A stretch of 64,000 bases of DNA from Thermococcus radiotolerans (GCF_002214565.1 NZ_CP015106.1:1736001-1800000); one strand, 5' to 3'. Positions 34,013-41,318 are shown, counted from the stretch's first letter. Notes: generated by a model from the letters alone, not told the origin. Program-made: numbers and translations.

Positions 34013-34694
34013 ATGAAGGTTCTGGTTACGGGCGGTGCAGGGTTCATAGGCTCCCATCTGGTTGACAGGTTAATGGAAGATGGTCACGAAGTCAGGGTTC
34101 TCGATGACCTGAGCGCTGGCACCCTCGACAATATGAAGCGCTGGTTGAATCACGAGAGGTTTGAGTTCATAGAGGGGGATATGAGGGACGCTGAAACCGT
34201 TGAGAAGGCCGTTGATGGAACGAGGTTGTTTTTCACCTCGCCGCAAATCTGGAGGTTAGAATAGGCTATCAGAGCCCGGAACTGCTCTACGAGACCAACG
34301 TTTTAATAACGTATAACCTCCTGAACGCCATGAAGGATTCCGGCGTTAAATACCTCGTCTTCACCTCCTCATCGACCGTCTACGGGGACGCCTCCACATC
34401 TTCGAAGCGTTTAAGAAGGAGAACAAGCGGGTCGACTTCTACAACCTCGGCAACGACGACTGGATAACCGTTAGGGAGATAGTCGAGATAGTCAGCGAGG
34501 AAATGAAGCTAAAGCCTGTCTTCAGATTCACCGGAGGCGTCGACGGCGGCCGCGGCTGGAAGGGCGACGTCAAGTTCATGCGCCTGAGCATAGAGAAGGC
34601 GAAGAAAACGGGCTGGAGGCCAAAGCTTGACAGCTATGAGGCCGTAAGAAGAACGGTTGGGGAGCTCCTGCAAACGGCTAAGGCAGAAGAATAG
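34013..34694 (+). pseudogene. NAD-dependent sugar epimerase/dehydratase (GalE-like), frameshifted and internally deleted
   Basis: Starts as a normal extended SDR ([20 protein letters not shown]). At about 34222-34232 a one-base change shifts the frame: the expected [23 protein letters not shown] continues in another frame (key: [14 protein letters not shown]). It reads on through YLVFTSSSTVYGDAS and then jumps near 34392 to HIFEAFKKENKRVDFYNLGNDDW and the normal C-terminus (WRPKLDSYEAVRRTVGELL). About 100 codons, including the catalytic YxxxK, are missing. Divergent from the nucleotidyltransferase gene. Its stop abuts the 3' end of the candidate ncRNA. Confidence 0.88.
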
Positions 34695-34856
34695 TGAGGA
34701 GCACCATGCGAAAGGGGCCGGAGTGAAGTTCCACTCCTTTCAAACCGTCCCCTACAATTGTAGCCTCACGTTCCGTTATGGTCCATGAAACCACTCGGGT
34801 CCGGTTTGTCTTGGGGTGAAGCTTTCGCTTCAGTCTCTTCCGCACAGCACTCCTCA
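34695..34856 (-). ncRNA. Candidate structured non-coding RNA, 162 nt
   Basis: On the minus strand the first 20 nt (34856-34837) pair with the last 20 (34714-34695) without a break. Fifteen are Watson-Crick pairs and five are G-U. In a plus-strand transcript those five would be A-C mismatches, so the minus strand is the functional one. Inside are a UGAAGC-GAAA-GCUUCA hairpin (tetraloop), a seven-base CAAACCG/CGGUUUG helix, and GGAGUG/CACUCC. A consensus TATA box at 34878-34885 lies 25 nt upstream. A 59-codon frame crosses it but has no ATG or ribosome site. It does not look like tRNA, 5S, SRP or RNase P RNA. It may be one of the stable small RNAs known from Pyrococcus, or new. Confidence 0.82.
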
Positions 34857-34877
34857 AAGGCTTATAGGTGCTTTAAC

Positions 34878-34890
34878 TATATAAAGCTTT
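34878..34890 (-). promoter_or_regulatory. TATA box and BRE of the candidate ncRNA
   Basis: On the minus strand AAAGC (BRE-like, 34890-34886) is followed by TTTATATA (34885-34878), the exact archaeal consensus. It is centred 25 nt before the first base of the RNA's closing helix. No gene other than the ncRNA lies downstream within range. Confidence 0.75.
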
Positions 34891-35049
34891 GCTTTTATCT
34901 AGTGCAAAATTTTTTAGCAACTTTTCGAAATAACTTCAAGAAACCATCGCCTCAATACAGATGTTGCAGTTTTATGAAGGATTGAGGGCCTCACTCAGCG
35001 TGCAGACGTGGTTCCACACTTCGGAGTTATCCCACAGCTTACCGAAAAC

Positions 35050-35057
35050 TTTTTAAA
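35050..35057 (+). promoter_or_regulatory. TATA box of the tRNA-Glu/tRNA-Ile unit
   Basis: TTTTTAAA preceded by CGAAAAC (BRE-like), centred about 28-31 nt before the first base of tRNA-Glu. The 13-nt gap between the two tRNAs has no room for another promoter, so both are made from this one. Confidence 0.75.
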
Positions 35058-35084
35058 TCCTCCCGGCTCCCTAATTTCGGACGC

Positions 35085-35162
35085 GCCCCGGTGGTGTAGC
35101 CCGGTCAATCATGCGGGACTCTCGATCCCGCGACCCGGGTTCAAATCCCGGCCGGGGCACCA
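35085..35162 (+). tRNA. tRNA-Glu (CTC anticodon)
   Basis: A 78-nt cloverleaf with encoded CCA. Acceptor GCCCCGG pairs with CCGGGGC, and the discriminator is A. The anticodon stem CGGGA/TCCCG holds the loop CTCTCGA, giving anticodon CTC. T-loop GTTCAAATC is flanked by CCGG arms. No intron. Confidence 0.93.
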
Positions 35163-35175
35163 AAATCCTTCTCGT

Positions 35176-35253
35176 GGGCCCGTGGCTCAGCCTGGTCAGA
35201 GCGCCCGCCTGATAAGCGGGAGGTCCGGGGTTCGAATCCCCGCGGGCCCACCA
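35176..35253 (+). tRNA. tRNA-Ile (GAT anticodon)
   Basis: A 78-nt cloverleaf with encoded CCA. Acceptor GGGCCCG pairs with CGGGCCC, discriminator A. Anticodon stem CCCGC/GCGGG with loop CTGATAA gives anticodon GAT. T-loop GTTCGAATC. It lies 13 nt after tRNA-Glu and is probably co-transcribed. Confidence 0.95.
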
Positions 35254-35396
35254 GAAAACAAACTTTTGCAGAGTTTGATCAAAAGGTCGTGATTCTTTTC
35301 TGAGATGTTTCTTTGAGAGGGTTTGCCTTTTTGAATGTGCTTTTCAGTTAGGGATTCCTTTTGAGGTTGCCTTGTTTGAGTGGGTTTACTTCCCCC

Positions 35397-35600
35397 GCGC
35401 TCCGTTGGAGCGCTTTAATGGTTTAAACCCGCGTTTTTGAGGGGTTTTGAATCGTGAATTCCTGCTTATAAATGCCTGCGGGGAGTACAAACATTCTCAA
35501 GTTGCATCTTTGATAAGGAATCACAAGCTTTGATAAAACTTTTCGCCAGAAAAGTTTCTTTGGTGAAGCTTTTTTCAAAAGCCTCAGCGCTGGCGGAAGG
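35397..35600. repeat. Cluster of inverted repeats downstream of the tRNA genes
   Basis: The 490-bp gap 35254-35742 has no convincing gene. It holds GCGCTCC-GTT-GGAGCGC (35397-35413), GGTTTAAACC just after it, and AAACTTTTC-GCCA-GAAAAGTTT (35536-35557, a perfect 9-bp stem) framed by AAGCTT on each side. GCTTTTTTCAAAAGC follows. A minus-strand frame at 35423-35623 is basic and low in complexity, and I treat it as non-coding. The set may be a repeated intergenic element or tRNA-adjacent integration debris. Confidence 0.45.
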
Positions 35601-35684
35601 TTTGCGTATAATTCTAAAGGCACTGTTCTTCAGAGATTATAAGACAGAAACTCCAGGTTAATATCCGCCAACAAATTTAGACTC

Positions 35685-35743
35685 TAGTCTGCTCAAGTCG
35701 ACTAGACCATAAGGTTTTTATTCTGTTTGAACAGACTAGACTG
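35685..35743 (+). promoter_or_regulatory. Promoter with repeated (A)GACTAG(A)C motifs before the second ATPase
   Basis: TAGTCTG (35685-35691) and CAGACTA (35732-35738) are exact inverted repeats flanking the TATA box TTTTTATT (35714-35721). Between them are AGTCGACT (palindrome, 35696-35703) and GACTAGAC (35700-35707). GACTAGAC also underlies CAGACTAGACTG at the start site. The TATA places the transcript start at the first GTG. The repeats suggest tight repression, perhaps by the gene's own product. Confidence 0.5.
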
Positions 35744-37137
35744 TGGTGAGGGTCTTGGACGAGAAATTCCTAGAAACTTTTGTGAGACGCACCGTTGATA
35801 CCGCAGATAAAGCCCTCAAAAAGTACGCTTTTGCTCCCAATGGGGAAAAACGCCCAGAACGAAAGCTCCTCCCAAAACTGTCTCAAGAGGTTGAGTCTTT
35901 TCTTCAGGGTGGAGAAAATCGGGTTCTTGTCCTCTACGGCCTCCGCGGTGTCGGGAAGACAACGATGCTGGCTCAGATTTACTTTGACCTTTTATCTAGA
36001 GTCCCCCGCGAGCGGCTGATTTACCTCTCCCTGGACAGACTCTATCCTTTAGGCATCAGTCTAAACGACTTCATAATGGCCTATGAGCGCCTGATTGGCG
36101 AGAGGGTGGAAGAGTTTAGTGCGCCTACCTTCCTGTTCATCGACGAGGCCCATTACGATAGGAACTTTGGGACCACGGTGAAGGCACTTCACGACTCCGC
36201 GAACAACCTGATGATAATCGTTACAGGTTCTTCTTCCCTCCCATTGAAGCTCGACCCTGACCTAACACGCCGCGCCAAGAAGCTCAGAGTACCACCGCTC
36301 ACTTTCACTGAGTACCTCCTCCTGAAGAAGGGAGTTCACATTCCGGAGAAGTTAAGTGATGCCCTGAAAGACGCTTTTCTTACCTGTAATTTTACCGGAA
36401 TCGAAAGCATACTGGGCGACGTTCTCCTGAAGTTCAGCGAGAAGGATGTTGAAGACTATCTCGTTCATGGTTCTCTGCCCATCTACCTGAACTCCGAAAA
36501 TCCCCTGGAGGATGCTTATGAGATTCTCCGGAAAATCATCGAAGTTGACCTCAGATACGAGGGGCTGAGTGAAACAACCCGCGAGAAGGCCCTCGGCCTG
36601 CTCCTCCTGATGGCTTCCGGGGAGAGCCTGACCTATGACACAATCACATCAACGCTTGGAGTATCCAGGGATGCCGTGGCCAAACTCCTGGAGAAGCTCG
36701 AAGACCTTGAAGTGATATTCCCCGTCAGGGCCTACGGCTCTATAGGCAAGGTCGCAAGAAAGACTCCCAAATACAAGTTCCTCGCCTCAATACTCAGAAG
36801 CGCGGTGCTCTATGAATTTGGCCTCTTTGAGAGGGACAGTAAGACAATGGGCATGCTCCTTGAGGACGTGGTGGCGTTCTACCTGCACATCTTGGCAAGG
36901 GAAAAGCGACTCCGCCTTCACTACGATGCCCAGAAGGGAGGGGCCGACTTCATCTTAAGTGGAAGGAAAATAGGCGTTGTCGTTGAAGTTGGATGGGGGA
37001 AGAAGGGAATTAGACAGGTTCTCAGAACTATGAAAAAGACCGACCTGAACTGTGGTGTGGTCGTCCATAACGGAAAGCTCGAAAACAAAAATGGCGTGTG
37101 GTTTGTCCCCCGTGAACTGTTCCTCCTGATGCTTTGA
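35743..37137 (+). CDS. AAA-type ATPase, DUF4143/AAA_14-like
   Basis: A 464-residue ATPase. Walker A is GLRGVGKTT (residues 66-74), Walker B is FLFIDEAHYDRNFG, and the sensor is MIIVTGSSSLPLKL. A winged-helix segment lies near residues 300-325 (YDTITSTLGVSRDAVAKLLEKL). A PD-(D/E)XK-like C-terminus holds YDAQKGGADFILSGRKIGVVVEVGWG (key: GADFI, VVVEVGW). Only distantly like the ATPase at 5100-6371. The start is GTG at 35743 or 35746, with the TATA 25 nt upstream and no ribosome site, so probably leaderless. It stands alone between hairpin-rich spacers and next to tRNA genes, a typical place for acquired DNA. Confidence 0.82.
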   Translation: MVRVLDEKFLETFVRRTVDTADKALKKYAFAPNGEKRPERKLLPKLSQEVESFLQGGENRVLVLYGLRGVGKTTMLAQIYFDLLSRVPRERLIYLSLDRLYPLGISLNDFIMAYERLIGERVEEFSAPTFLFIDEAHYDRNFGTTVKALHDSANNLMIIVTGSSSLPLKLDPDLTRRAKKLRVPPLTFTEYLLLKKGVHIPEKLSDALKDAFLTCNFTGIESILGDVLLKFSEKDVEDYLVHGSLPIYLNSENPLEDAYEILRKIIEVDLRYEGLSETTREKALGLLLLMASGESLTYDTITSTLGVSRDAVAKLLEKLEDLEVIFPVRAYGSIGKVARKTPKYKFLASILRSAVLYEFGLFERDSKTMGMLLEDVVAFYLHILAREKRLRLHYDAQKGGADFILSGRKIGVVVEVGWGKKGIRQVLRTMKKTDLNCGVVVHNGKLENKNGVWFVPRELFLLML

Positions 37138-37211
37138 GCTTTTTCGTAGTTCCCTTTATCAACCTGTATGAGAGGAGGCTAGTGTTGCTAAGATTTGGTT
37201 AAGTCCCGCAA

Positions 37212-37356
37212 TCCTATATACATCTTTGGACACCCCCATAATGGGGGACCTCTCATTTCTCCGAGAAATTGCCCACTGGAGTAAACCTCCAGAGGGAGGG
37301 GGCGGGGCCCCCAATACTCTAAAAAAGGAGGGTGCAGGGGCGAAGCCCTGCATTCC
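37212..37356 (+). other. Hairpin-rich element, possible structured RNA
   Basis: After a TATA-like CTATATAC (37214-37221) come five successive stems in about 125 nt. They are CCCCC/GGGGG (37233-37247), ATTTCT/AGAAAT (37255-37269), CTGGAG/CTCCAG, GGGGGC-GGG-GCCCCC, and TGCAGGG-GCGAAG-CCCTGCA. A minus-strand frame (37159-37353) across it is proline- and glycine-rich and I reject it as a gene. It could be an unrecognised ncRNA or a short non-autonomous mobile element. The rest of the gap 37138-37576 shows only the promoter of the next gene (GGTTTATAAG at 37509). Confidence 0.45.
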
Positions 37357-37576
37357 ACCATATCAAGATGAACGATTGTGCAGTATCGTAAGTTCCACCC
37401 CCTGTAACTAGTTACACCCCTTTAACTTCTTTCTGAAAATTTTATTGAGATCCTGACTGGACTAGTCAGTAACCGGAGAAAATTACTGACCAGAGATGAC
37501 CCAGAGAAAGGTTTATAAGTCAACCCCCGCAATGCCCACCAGTGATTAAAAACCACCTTTCTCGGAGGTGTTCGCA

Positions 37577-37756
37577 GTGGAAGCCAAGTTCGAGATACCC
37601 GTATGCACATCATGCGGAAAGGAGATAACCCCAAGGGAGCACGCCACTCACTTCGTCTGCCCGAACTGTGGCGAGGAGATAATCTGGCGCTGCGAAAGCT
37701 GCAGGGTCCTAAGCGTCCCCTACAAGTGCCCCAAGTGCGGCTGGGAGGGGCCGTGA
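37577..37756 (+). CDS. Small zinc-ribbon protein (HVO_2753-like)
   Basis: A 59-residue protein with four CxxC pairs (Cys10/13, 28/31, 39/42, 51/54), enough for two zinc fingers. GTG start at 37577 with GGAGGTG seven bases before; the longer frame would begin inside that ribosome site. Promoter GGTTTATAAGTC near 37509. Conserved in euryarchaea next to the EF-1 beta gene, as here (19 nt apart). Proposed roles are in translation or nucleic-acid binding, but the exact function is unknown. Confidence 0.87.
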   Translation: MEAKFEIPVCTSCGKEITPREHATHFVCPNCGEEIIWRCESCRVLSVPYKCPKCGWEGP

Positions 37757-37775
37757 AAGTTAGGAGGTGAAAAGA

Positions 37776-38051
37776 ATGGCTGACTTCAACCTTGTTGGCG
37801 TTATAAAGGTCATGCCGACCGACCCCGAGGTCAACCTCGACGAGCTCGAGGAGAAGCTCAAGGCCGTCATCCCCGAGAAGTTCGGCCTCGCCAAGGTCGA
37901 GCGCGAGCCGATCGCCTTCGGTCTCGTCGCCCTCAAGTTCTACGTTCTCGGAAAGGACGCCGAGGGCTACTCCTACGACGAGGTTACCGAGCTCTTCAGG
38001 CAGGTCGAGAACGTCGAGAGCGCGGAAGTTGAGACCGTTTCGAGGATCTGA
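37776..38051 (+). CDS. ef1b: Translation elongation factor 1-beta (aEF1B)
   Basis: A 91-residue guanine-nucleotide exchange factor for aEF1A. The sequence MADFNLVGVIKVMPTDPEVN, then LEEKLKAVIP, VEREPIAFGLVALKFYVLGKD and VESAEVETVSRI covers the whole small alpha/beta domain of archaeal EF-1 beta. ATG at 37776 behind AGGAGGTG. Codon use is highly biased, as expected for abundant translation proteins. Followed directly by a hairpin terminator. Confidence 0.96.
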   Translation: MADFNLVGVIKVMPTDPEVNLDELEEKLKAVIPEKFGLAKVEREPIAFGLVALKFYVLGKDAEGYSYDEVTELFRQVENVESAEVETVSRI

Positions 38052-38069
38052 GGGCTCCGCCCTCTTTTT
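38050..38069 (+). terminator. Hairpin plus T-run after EF-1 beta
   Basis: GAGGGC (38050-38055), loop TCC, GCCCTC (38059-38064), then TTTTT. The stem begins at the stop codon. In archaea the T-run is the main signal, and both elements are present here. Confidence 0.6.
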
Positions 38070-38125
38070 GACATTAATTCCCACTCAACTGTTCTGTTAA
38101 ACTCCTAAAAGAGAAAGAGTAGGAT

Positions 38126-39151
38126 TCAGAGCCCCAAGCTCAAACTCAGCTTCGGCCTCTTCCACTCGTCCAGAACCGAGCGAAGCTCCTCGTTCTCCAC
38201 CTTGGAGTAGAGCTCGTCAAAGCGCTCCTTGGCCTCCTCATCTCCAGCCTTCCACCGCGCCAGCTCCGCGATAGCCCTGAAGAAGTAAGCGGTGTCGTCC
38301 TCGAAGAGTTCCGCAAAGGACTCCATGTTCTCCGCGACAACGCCGTAGGAACCCTCGTTGAAGAGCCCCTCGATGAAATCAACCAGCGTGTCGAAGACCA
38401 GGCCAAAAATATCGTCGCTTACATTGATAGCCTTGACGAGAGCGTCCCGTATAGCTCTGAAGGCCTTCTCGTACTCCTCCCTTCCGGCGAATATCTCCGC
38501 CTCCACCAGCCTGGCGTTTATCTCAATCTCGTCCTCCCTAGGGCTCCTGAGAACCTCGTTTATCAGCGCCTCGGCCGCGTCATAGTCTCCGAGCTCGTAC
38601 CTGAAGTGCGCCAGATCGAGGAGGCTTATCATGTGGTTCTTCTCATCGCCGAGCCTCTCGAAGATGTCCCTAGCGCGCTCCATCAGCTCTATCGCCCTCT
38701 CTGTGTTGCCCATCTCGTCGTAGTTCACAGCCATGTTAGCCAGCGTGAGCGCTATCTCCCTCTCGTTCTTGAGAACATCCTCCTCGAGCCTGAGCAGCTC
38801 CTCGTAGGTCTCTATCGCCTTCTCAGGCATGCCGAAGTGCTCGTAGGCGTCGGCCAGGTAATAGAGAGCAGTCGCGTACTCCTCGGGCTCGGCCTTCTTG
38901 GCCTCGGCCACTTTCCTGTAAAGGCCTATTCCGGCCTCGATGTCGTCTAGATGGGCGTAAACGTGGGCAATCTCGTGGAGCAGGTCGTAAGGGTCTTCGC
39001 ACTCAACCGATACTTCCCCGAGCCGCTCGAGTTCCCTTTTAAGTTCCTCCTCGCTCTCGATTGAATCAATGTAATCATCAAAGAGCTCCAGCAGTTTCTC
39101 ACAGTTCTTCTCGGCTAGGGCATTCTCCCATTCGACTTTAACGTCGGCCAT
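38126..39151 (-). CDS. TPR-repeat protein
   Basis: A 341-residue acidic, all-helical protein with about six tetratricopeptide repeats. Clear units include ATALYYLADAYEHFGMPEKAIETYEELL, ALTLANMAVNYDEMGNTERAIELMERA and ISLLDLAHFRYELGDYDAAEALI (key TPR residues A/G at 8, Y/G, A at 20, P/E). No catalytic domain or signal peptide. Probably a protein-protein scaffold; partners unknown. Monocistronic and divergent from nrdD. Confidence 0.88.
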   Translation of the reverse strand: MADVKVEWENALAEKNCEKLLELFDDYIDSIESEEELKRELERLGEVSVECEDPYDLLHEIAHVYAHLDDIEAGIGLYRKVAEAKKAEPEEYATALYYLADAYEHFGMPEKAIETYEELLRLEEDVLKNEREIALTLANMAVNYDEMGNTERAIELMERARDIFERLGDEKNHMISLLDLAHFRYELGDYDAAEALINEVLRSPREDEIEINARLVEAEIFAGREEYEKAFRAIRDALVKAINVSDDIFGLVFDTLVDFIEGLFNEGSYGVVAENMESFAELFEDDTAYFFRAIAELARWKAGDEEAKERFDELYSKVENEELRSVLDEWKRPKLSLSLGL

Positions 39152-39251
39152 TTCTTATCACCGGACTTCGGTTGGCTGGACGAGTTAAAAAGGTATGGTT
39201 GTCGGAAGCTGTGTTTTATAGTCAAATATTGATTTGGCATTTTGTATTGAT

Positions 39252-39340
39252 GACAATCATTTGTCGATACTTGTTTTAATGGCTCCCTGCGTTGTCAGTT
39301 TGTCTGTCTAATTATCAACGAATATCTGTCAAATCTGTCA
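39252..39340. repeat. TTGTC/TGTCA motif cluster upstream of nrdDG
   Basis: GACAATCATTTGTC (39252-39265) is a palindrome with TTGTC arms. Within the next 75 bp come TTGTCAG, TTGTCTGTC, CTGTCAAA and CTGTCATT. The 301-bp gap 39152-39452 separates the TPR gene from nrdD and holds no gene. The repeats lie 60-200 bp upstream of the nrdD TATA. They could be upstream regulatory sites for either gene. Confidence 0.35.
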
Positions 39341-39398
39341 TTTAGCACCAAATTGTGGGGGAATTTCGCAGGGCTGACTATTAGTTCAAGGGGAATGG

Positions 39399-39442
39399 TT
39401 ATATCCTGCGTTTGTTTCCCTTGTTATTGGATAAATTATCCA
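39399..39442 (+). promoter_or_regulatory. nrdD promoter with palindromic operator at the start site
   Basis: TATA-like TTATAT (39399-39404) places the start near 39427-39430. TGGATAAATTATCCA (39428-39442) begins there and runs into the ribosome site AGGTGA. The core TTGGATAAATTATCC is identical to the element upstream of nrdJ. A repressor bound here would block transcript start, so an operator is the simplest reading. Confidence 0.6.
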
Positions 39443-39452
39443 GGTGAGCAGT

Positions 39453-41297
39453 ATGGAGATAGTGAAAAAGGATGTAATCCATGAGTACGCGGGCTGGAGC
39501 AGTCTGGATGTTCTGGAGAACGCAAACCGCTATCCCGGTCCGACCGGCTTCTTCGCCTACGTGATGGAGGAGGCATTGAAGGAGAGCATCTCGCTCGTCC
39601 CAAAGGAGGGCAGGGAGGCCCACTTCTCGGGTGACGTTTACATCCACAAGCTCCCCTACAGCCTCTACATTCCCTACTGCACCGGCCACAGCACGGCGCG
39701 GCTCCTTGAGACGGGGCTGAAAACGCCGACGATAGTTTCTCGGCCTGCCAGGCACTTCGACACCTACGTTGACCACATTGCGAACTACCTCATAACGATG
39801 CAGCACTACTTCAGCGGCGCCCAAGCCCTGAGCTCGGTCGAATGGTACGCCGGGCCCTTCATCAGGAGAGAAAACTTCGACAGGCGTAAAATCAGACAGC
39901 AGATTCAGCGATTGGTTTACAACCTCAACTACCCGAGCAGGGTTGGAATGCAGACGCCTTTCACAAACTTCACCGTAACTTTAGACGCTCCGAAGAAGAT
40001 GCTCGAAGGGGACCACGCGGTCTACGCTGGAGAGAAAGTCGAAGCACTCGGCGAGTACGAGAGGGAAGCGAAGGAGTTCCTTATCGCTCTAACCGAAATC
40101 CTCCGCGAGGGCGATGCACTTCGCCAGCCATTCACCTTCCCTATTCCGACGCTGATGGTTACAGCCAAGATGCTCTGGGACGACCCGGAGGTCTTTGAGG
40201 CTGTTTTTAAGACCGCTTCAAAGCGCGGGAGCTTCTACTGGTTGAACACGAACGTCGTAGACCCAGACGCGAGCTACGCGATGTGCTGCCGCCTAAATAT
40301 CGACAAAAGTGAGTTTATGTACGCTTTTGGCTTCAATGCAGAAGATACCAAAGAGCAGTGGCTTAAAGAAGTTGAGAGGGGGCGCTTCGGTGGGCTCTGG
40401 GCGATGCCCGACGTCACCGGCTCGGTGAACGTCACCACCGTGAACCTCCCGAGGCTGGCTTTAAAGGCCAACGGCGATGACGATAAGTTCTGGGAGGAGT
40501 ACGAGAAGGTTCTTGACGTTGTTAGAGCCACAACCGACTGGTTCAGGGAGCGCTACGTGAGGCTGATTACCTCTTACAGGCACATGTACAGCATGATTCA
40601 CACCTACCTGAAGGAGTTCCCGGGCAGCCACTTCAACACCGTCGGAATCCTCGGCCTTCCCGAAGCTGCTTCGATTTACCTCAACGAGCCCAACCTCTGG
40701 GAAGAAGGCTCAAGAAGGGAGTGGATGAAAGCGGCGGAGCTGATGAAGGAGATGGTCGAGTTCGCGACGACAAAGGCGAGGGAGTGGATGCGCGAGAGCG
40801 GGACGCCCTGGAACGTTGAGGAAGTACCCGGTGAGAGCGCCGCGGCGAAGCTCGCTATAAAAGACCTGCATGAGTTCCGGGAGCTTGAAGGGTACCTCAG
40901 CGATCCGGAGAACCCTATTTACTCGACTAGCATAGCGCCCTACTACGGTTCCCTCGAACTGGCCGACAGGATAAGGGTCGAGGAAAAGGTTCAGAGGAGC
41001 TTCACGGGTGGAGTTATGATGCACATCTTCCTCGGCGAGGAGCCGGATCCGGAGGCGTTAGCCAAGCTCACGAAGAGGCTCATGAGGACGGAGCTCGTCT
41101 ACTGGAGCTACACCCCAGCGGTTACTGTCTGCAACGAGTGTGGACACTCGACGACCGGTCTGCACACCCACTGCCCGCGCTGTGGAAGCGAGAACGTTGA
41201 GGTCTGGAGCAGGATAATTGGATATTACAGACCGCTCAAGAACTGGAACCCCTTCAGGAAGAAGGAGTTCTGGACGAGGAGGCACTACTCCTCATGA
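39453..41297 (+). CDS. nrdD: Anaerobic ribonucleoside-triphosphate reductase, class III
   Basis: A 614-residue glycyl-radical enzyme that reduces ribonucleoside triphosphates under anoxia. The C-terminal zinc site has Cys560, Cys563, Cys574 and Cys577 (CNECG ... CPRCG). The radical glycine is Gly590 in RIIGYY. The catalytic cysteine region AMCCRLNID and the loop GLWAMPDVTGSVNVTTVNLPRLA (key: DVTGSVN) are present. There is no N-terminal ATP cone, as in other archaeal NrdD. ATG at 39453 with AGGTGA five bases before; an in-frame GTG at 39444 overlaps that site. Confidence 0.95.
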   Translation: MEIVKKDVIHEYAGWSSLDVLENANRYPGPTGFFAYVMEEALKESISLVPKEGREAHFSGDVYIHKLPYSLYIPYCTGHSTARLLETGLKTPTIVSRPARHFDTYVDHIANYLITMQHYFSGAQALSSVEWYAGPFIRRENFDRRKIRQQIQRLVYNLNYPSRVGMQTPFTNFTVTLDAPKKMLEGDHAVYAGEKVEALGEYEREAKEFLIALTEILREGDALRQPFTFPIPTLMVTAKMLWDDPEVFEAVFKTASKRGSFYWLNTNVVDPDASYAMCCRLNIDKSEFMYAFGFNAEDTKEQWLKEVERGRFGGLWAMPDVTGSVNVTTVNLPRLALKANGDDDKFWEEYEKVLDVVRATTDWFRERYVRLITSYRHMYSMIHTYLKEFPGSHFNTVGILGLPEAASIYLNEPNLWEEGSRREWMKAAELMKEMVEFATTKAREWMRESGTPWNVEEVPGESAAAKLAIKDLHEFRELEGYLSDPENPIYSTSIAPYYGSLELADRIRVEEKVQRSFTGGVMMHIFLGEEPDPEALAKLTKRLMRTELVYWSYTPAVTVCNECGHSTTGLHTHCPRCGSENVEVWSRIIGYYRPLKNWNPFRKKEFWTRRHYSS

Positions 41298-41318
41298 TTT
41301 CTTTTCTGGGGTGGTCCT

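Noticed and set aside
34678-34857. 59-codon minus-strand frame with TTG start over the candidate ncRNA
   Set aside because: No ATG and no ribosome site. The start coincides with the predicted transcript start, and the sequence constraints are those of RNA helices.
35423-35623. 66-codon minus-strand frame rich in Lys and Leu
   Set aside because: It runs through hairpin-forming sequence, has no ribosome site and no recognisable domain. It is more likely repeated intergenic DNA.
37159-37353. 64-codon minus-strand frame with proline- and glycine-rich runs
   Set aside because: It reads through the five-hairpin element; the runs arise from its C- and G-tracts.
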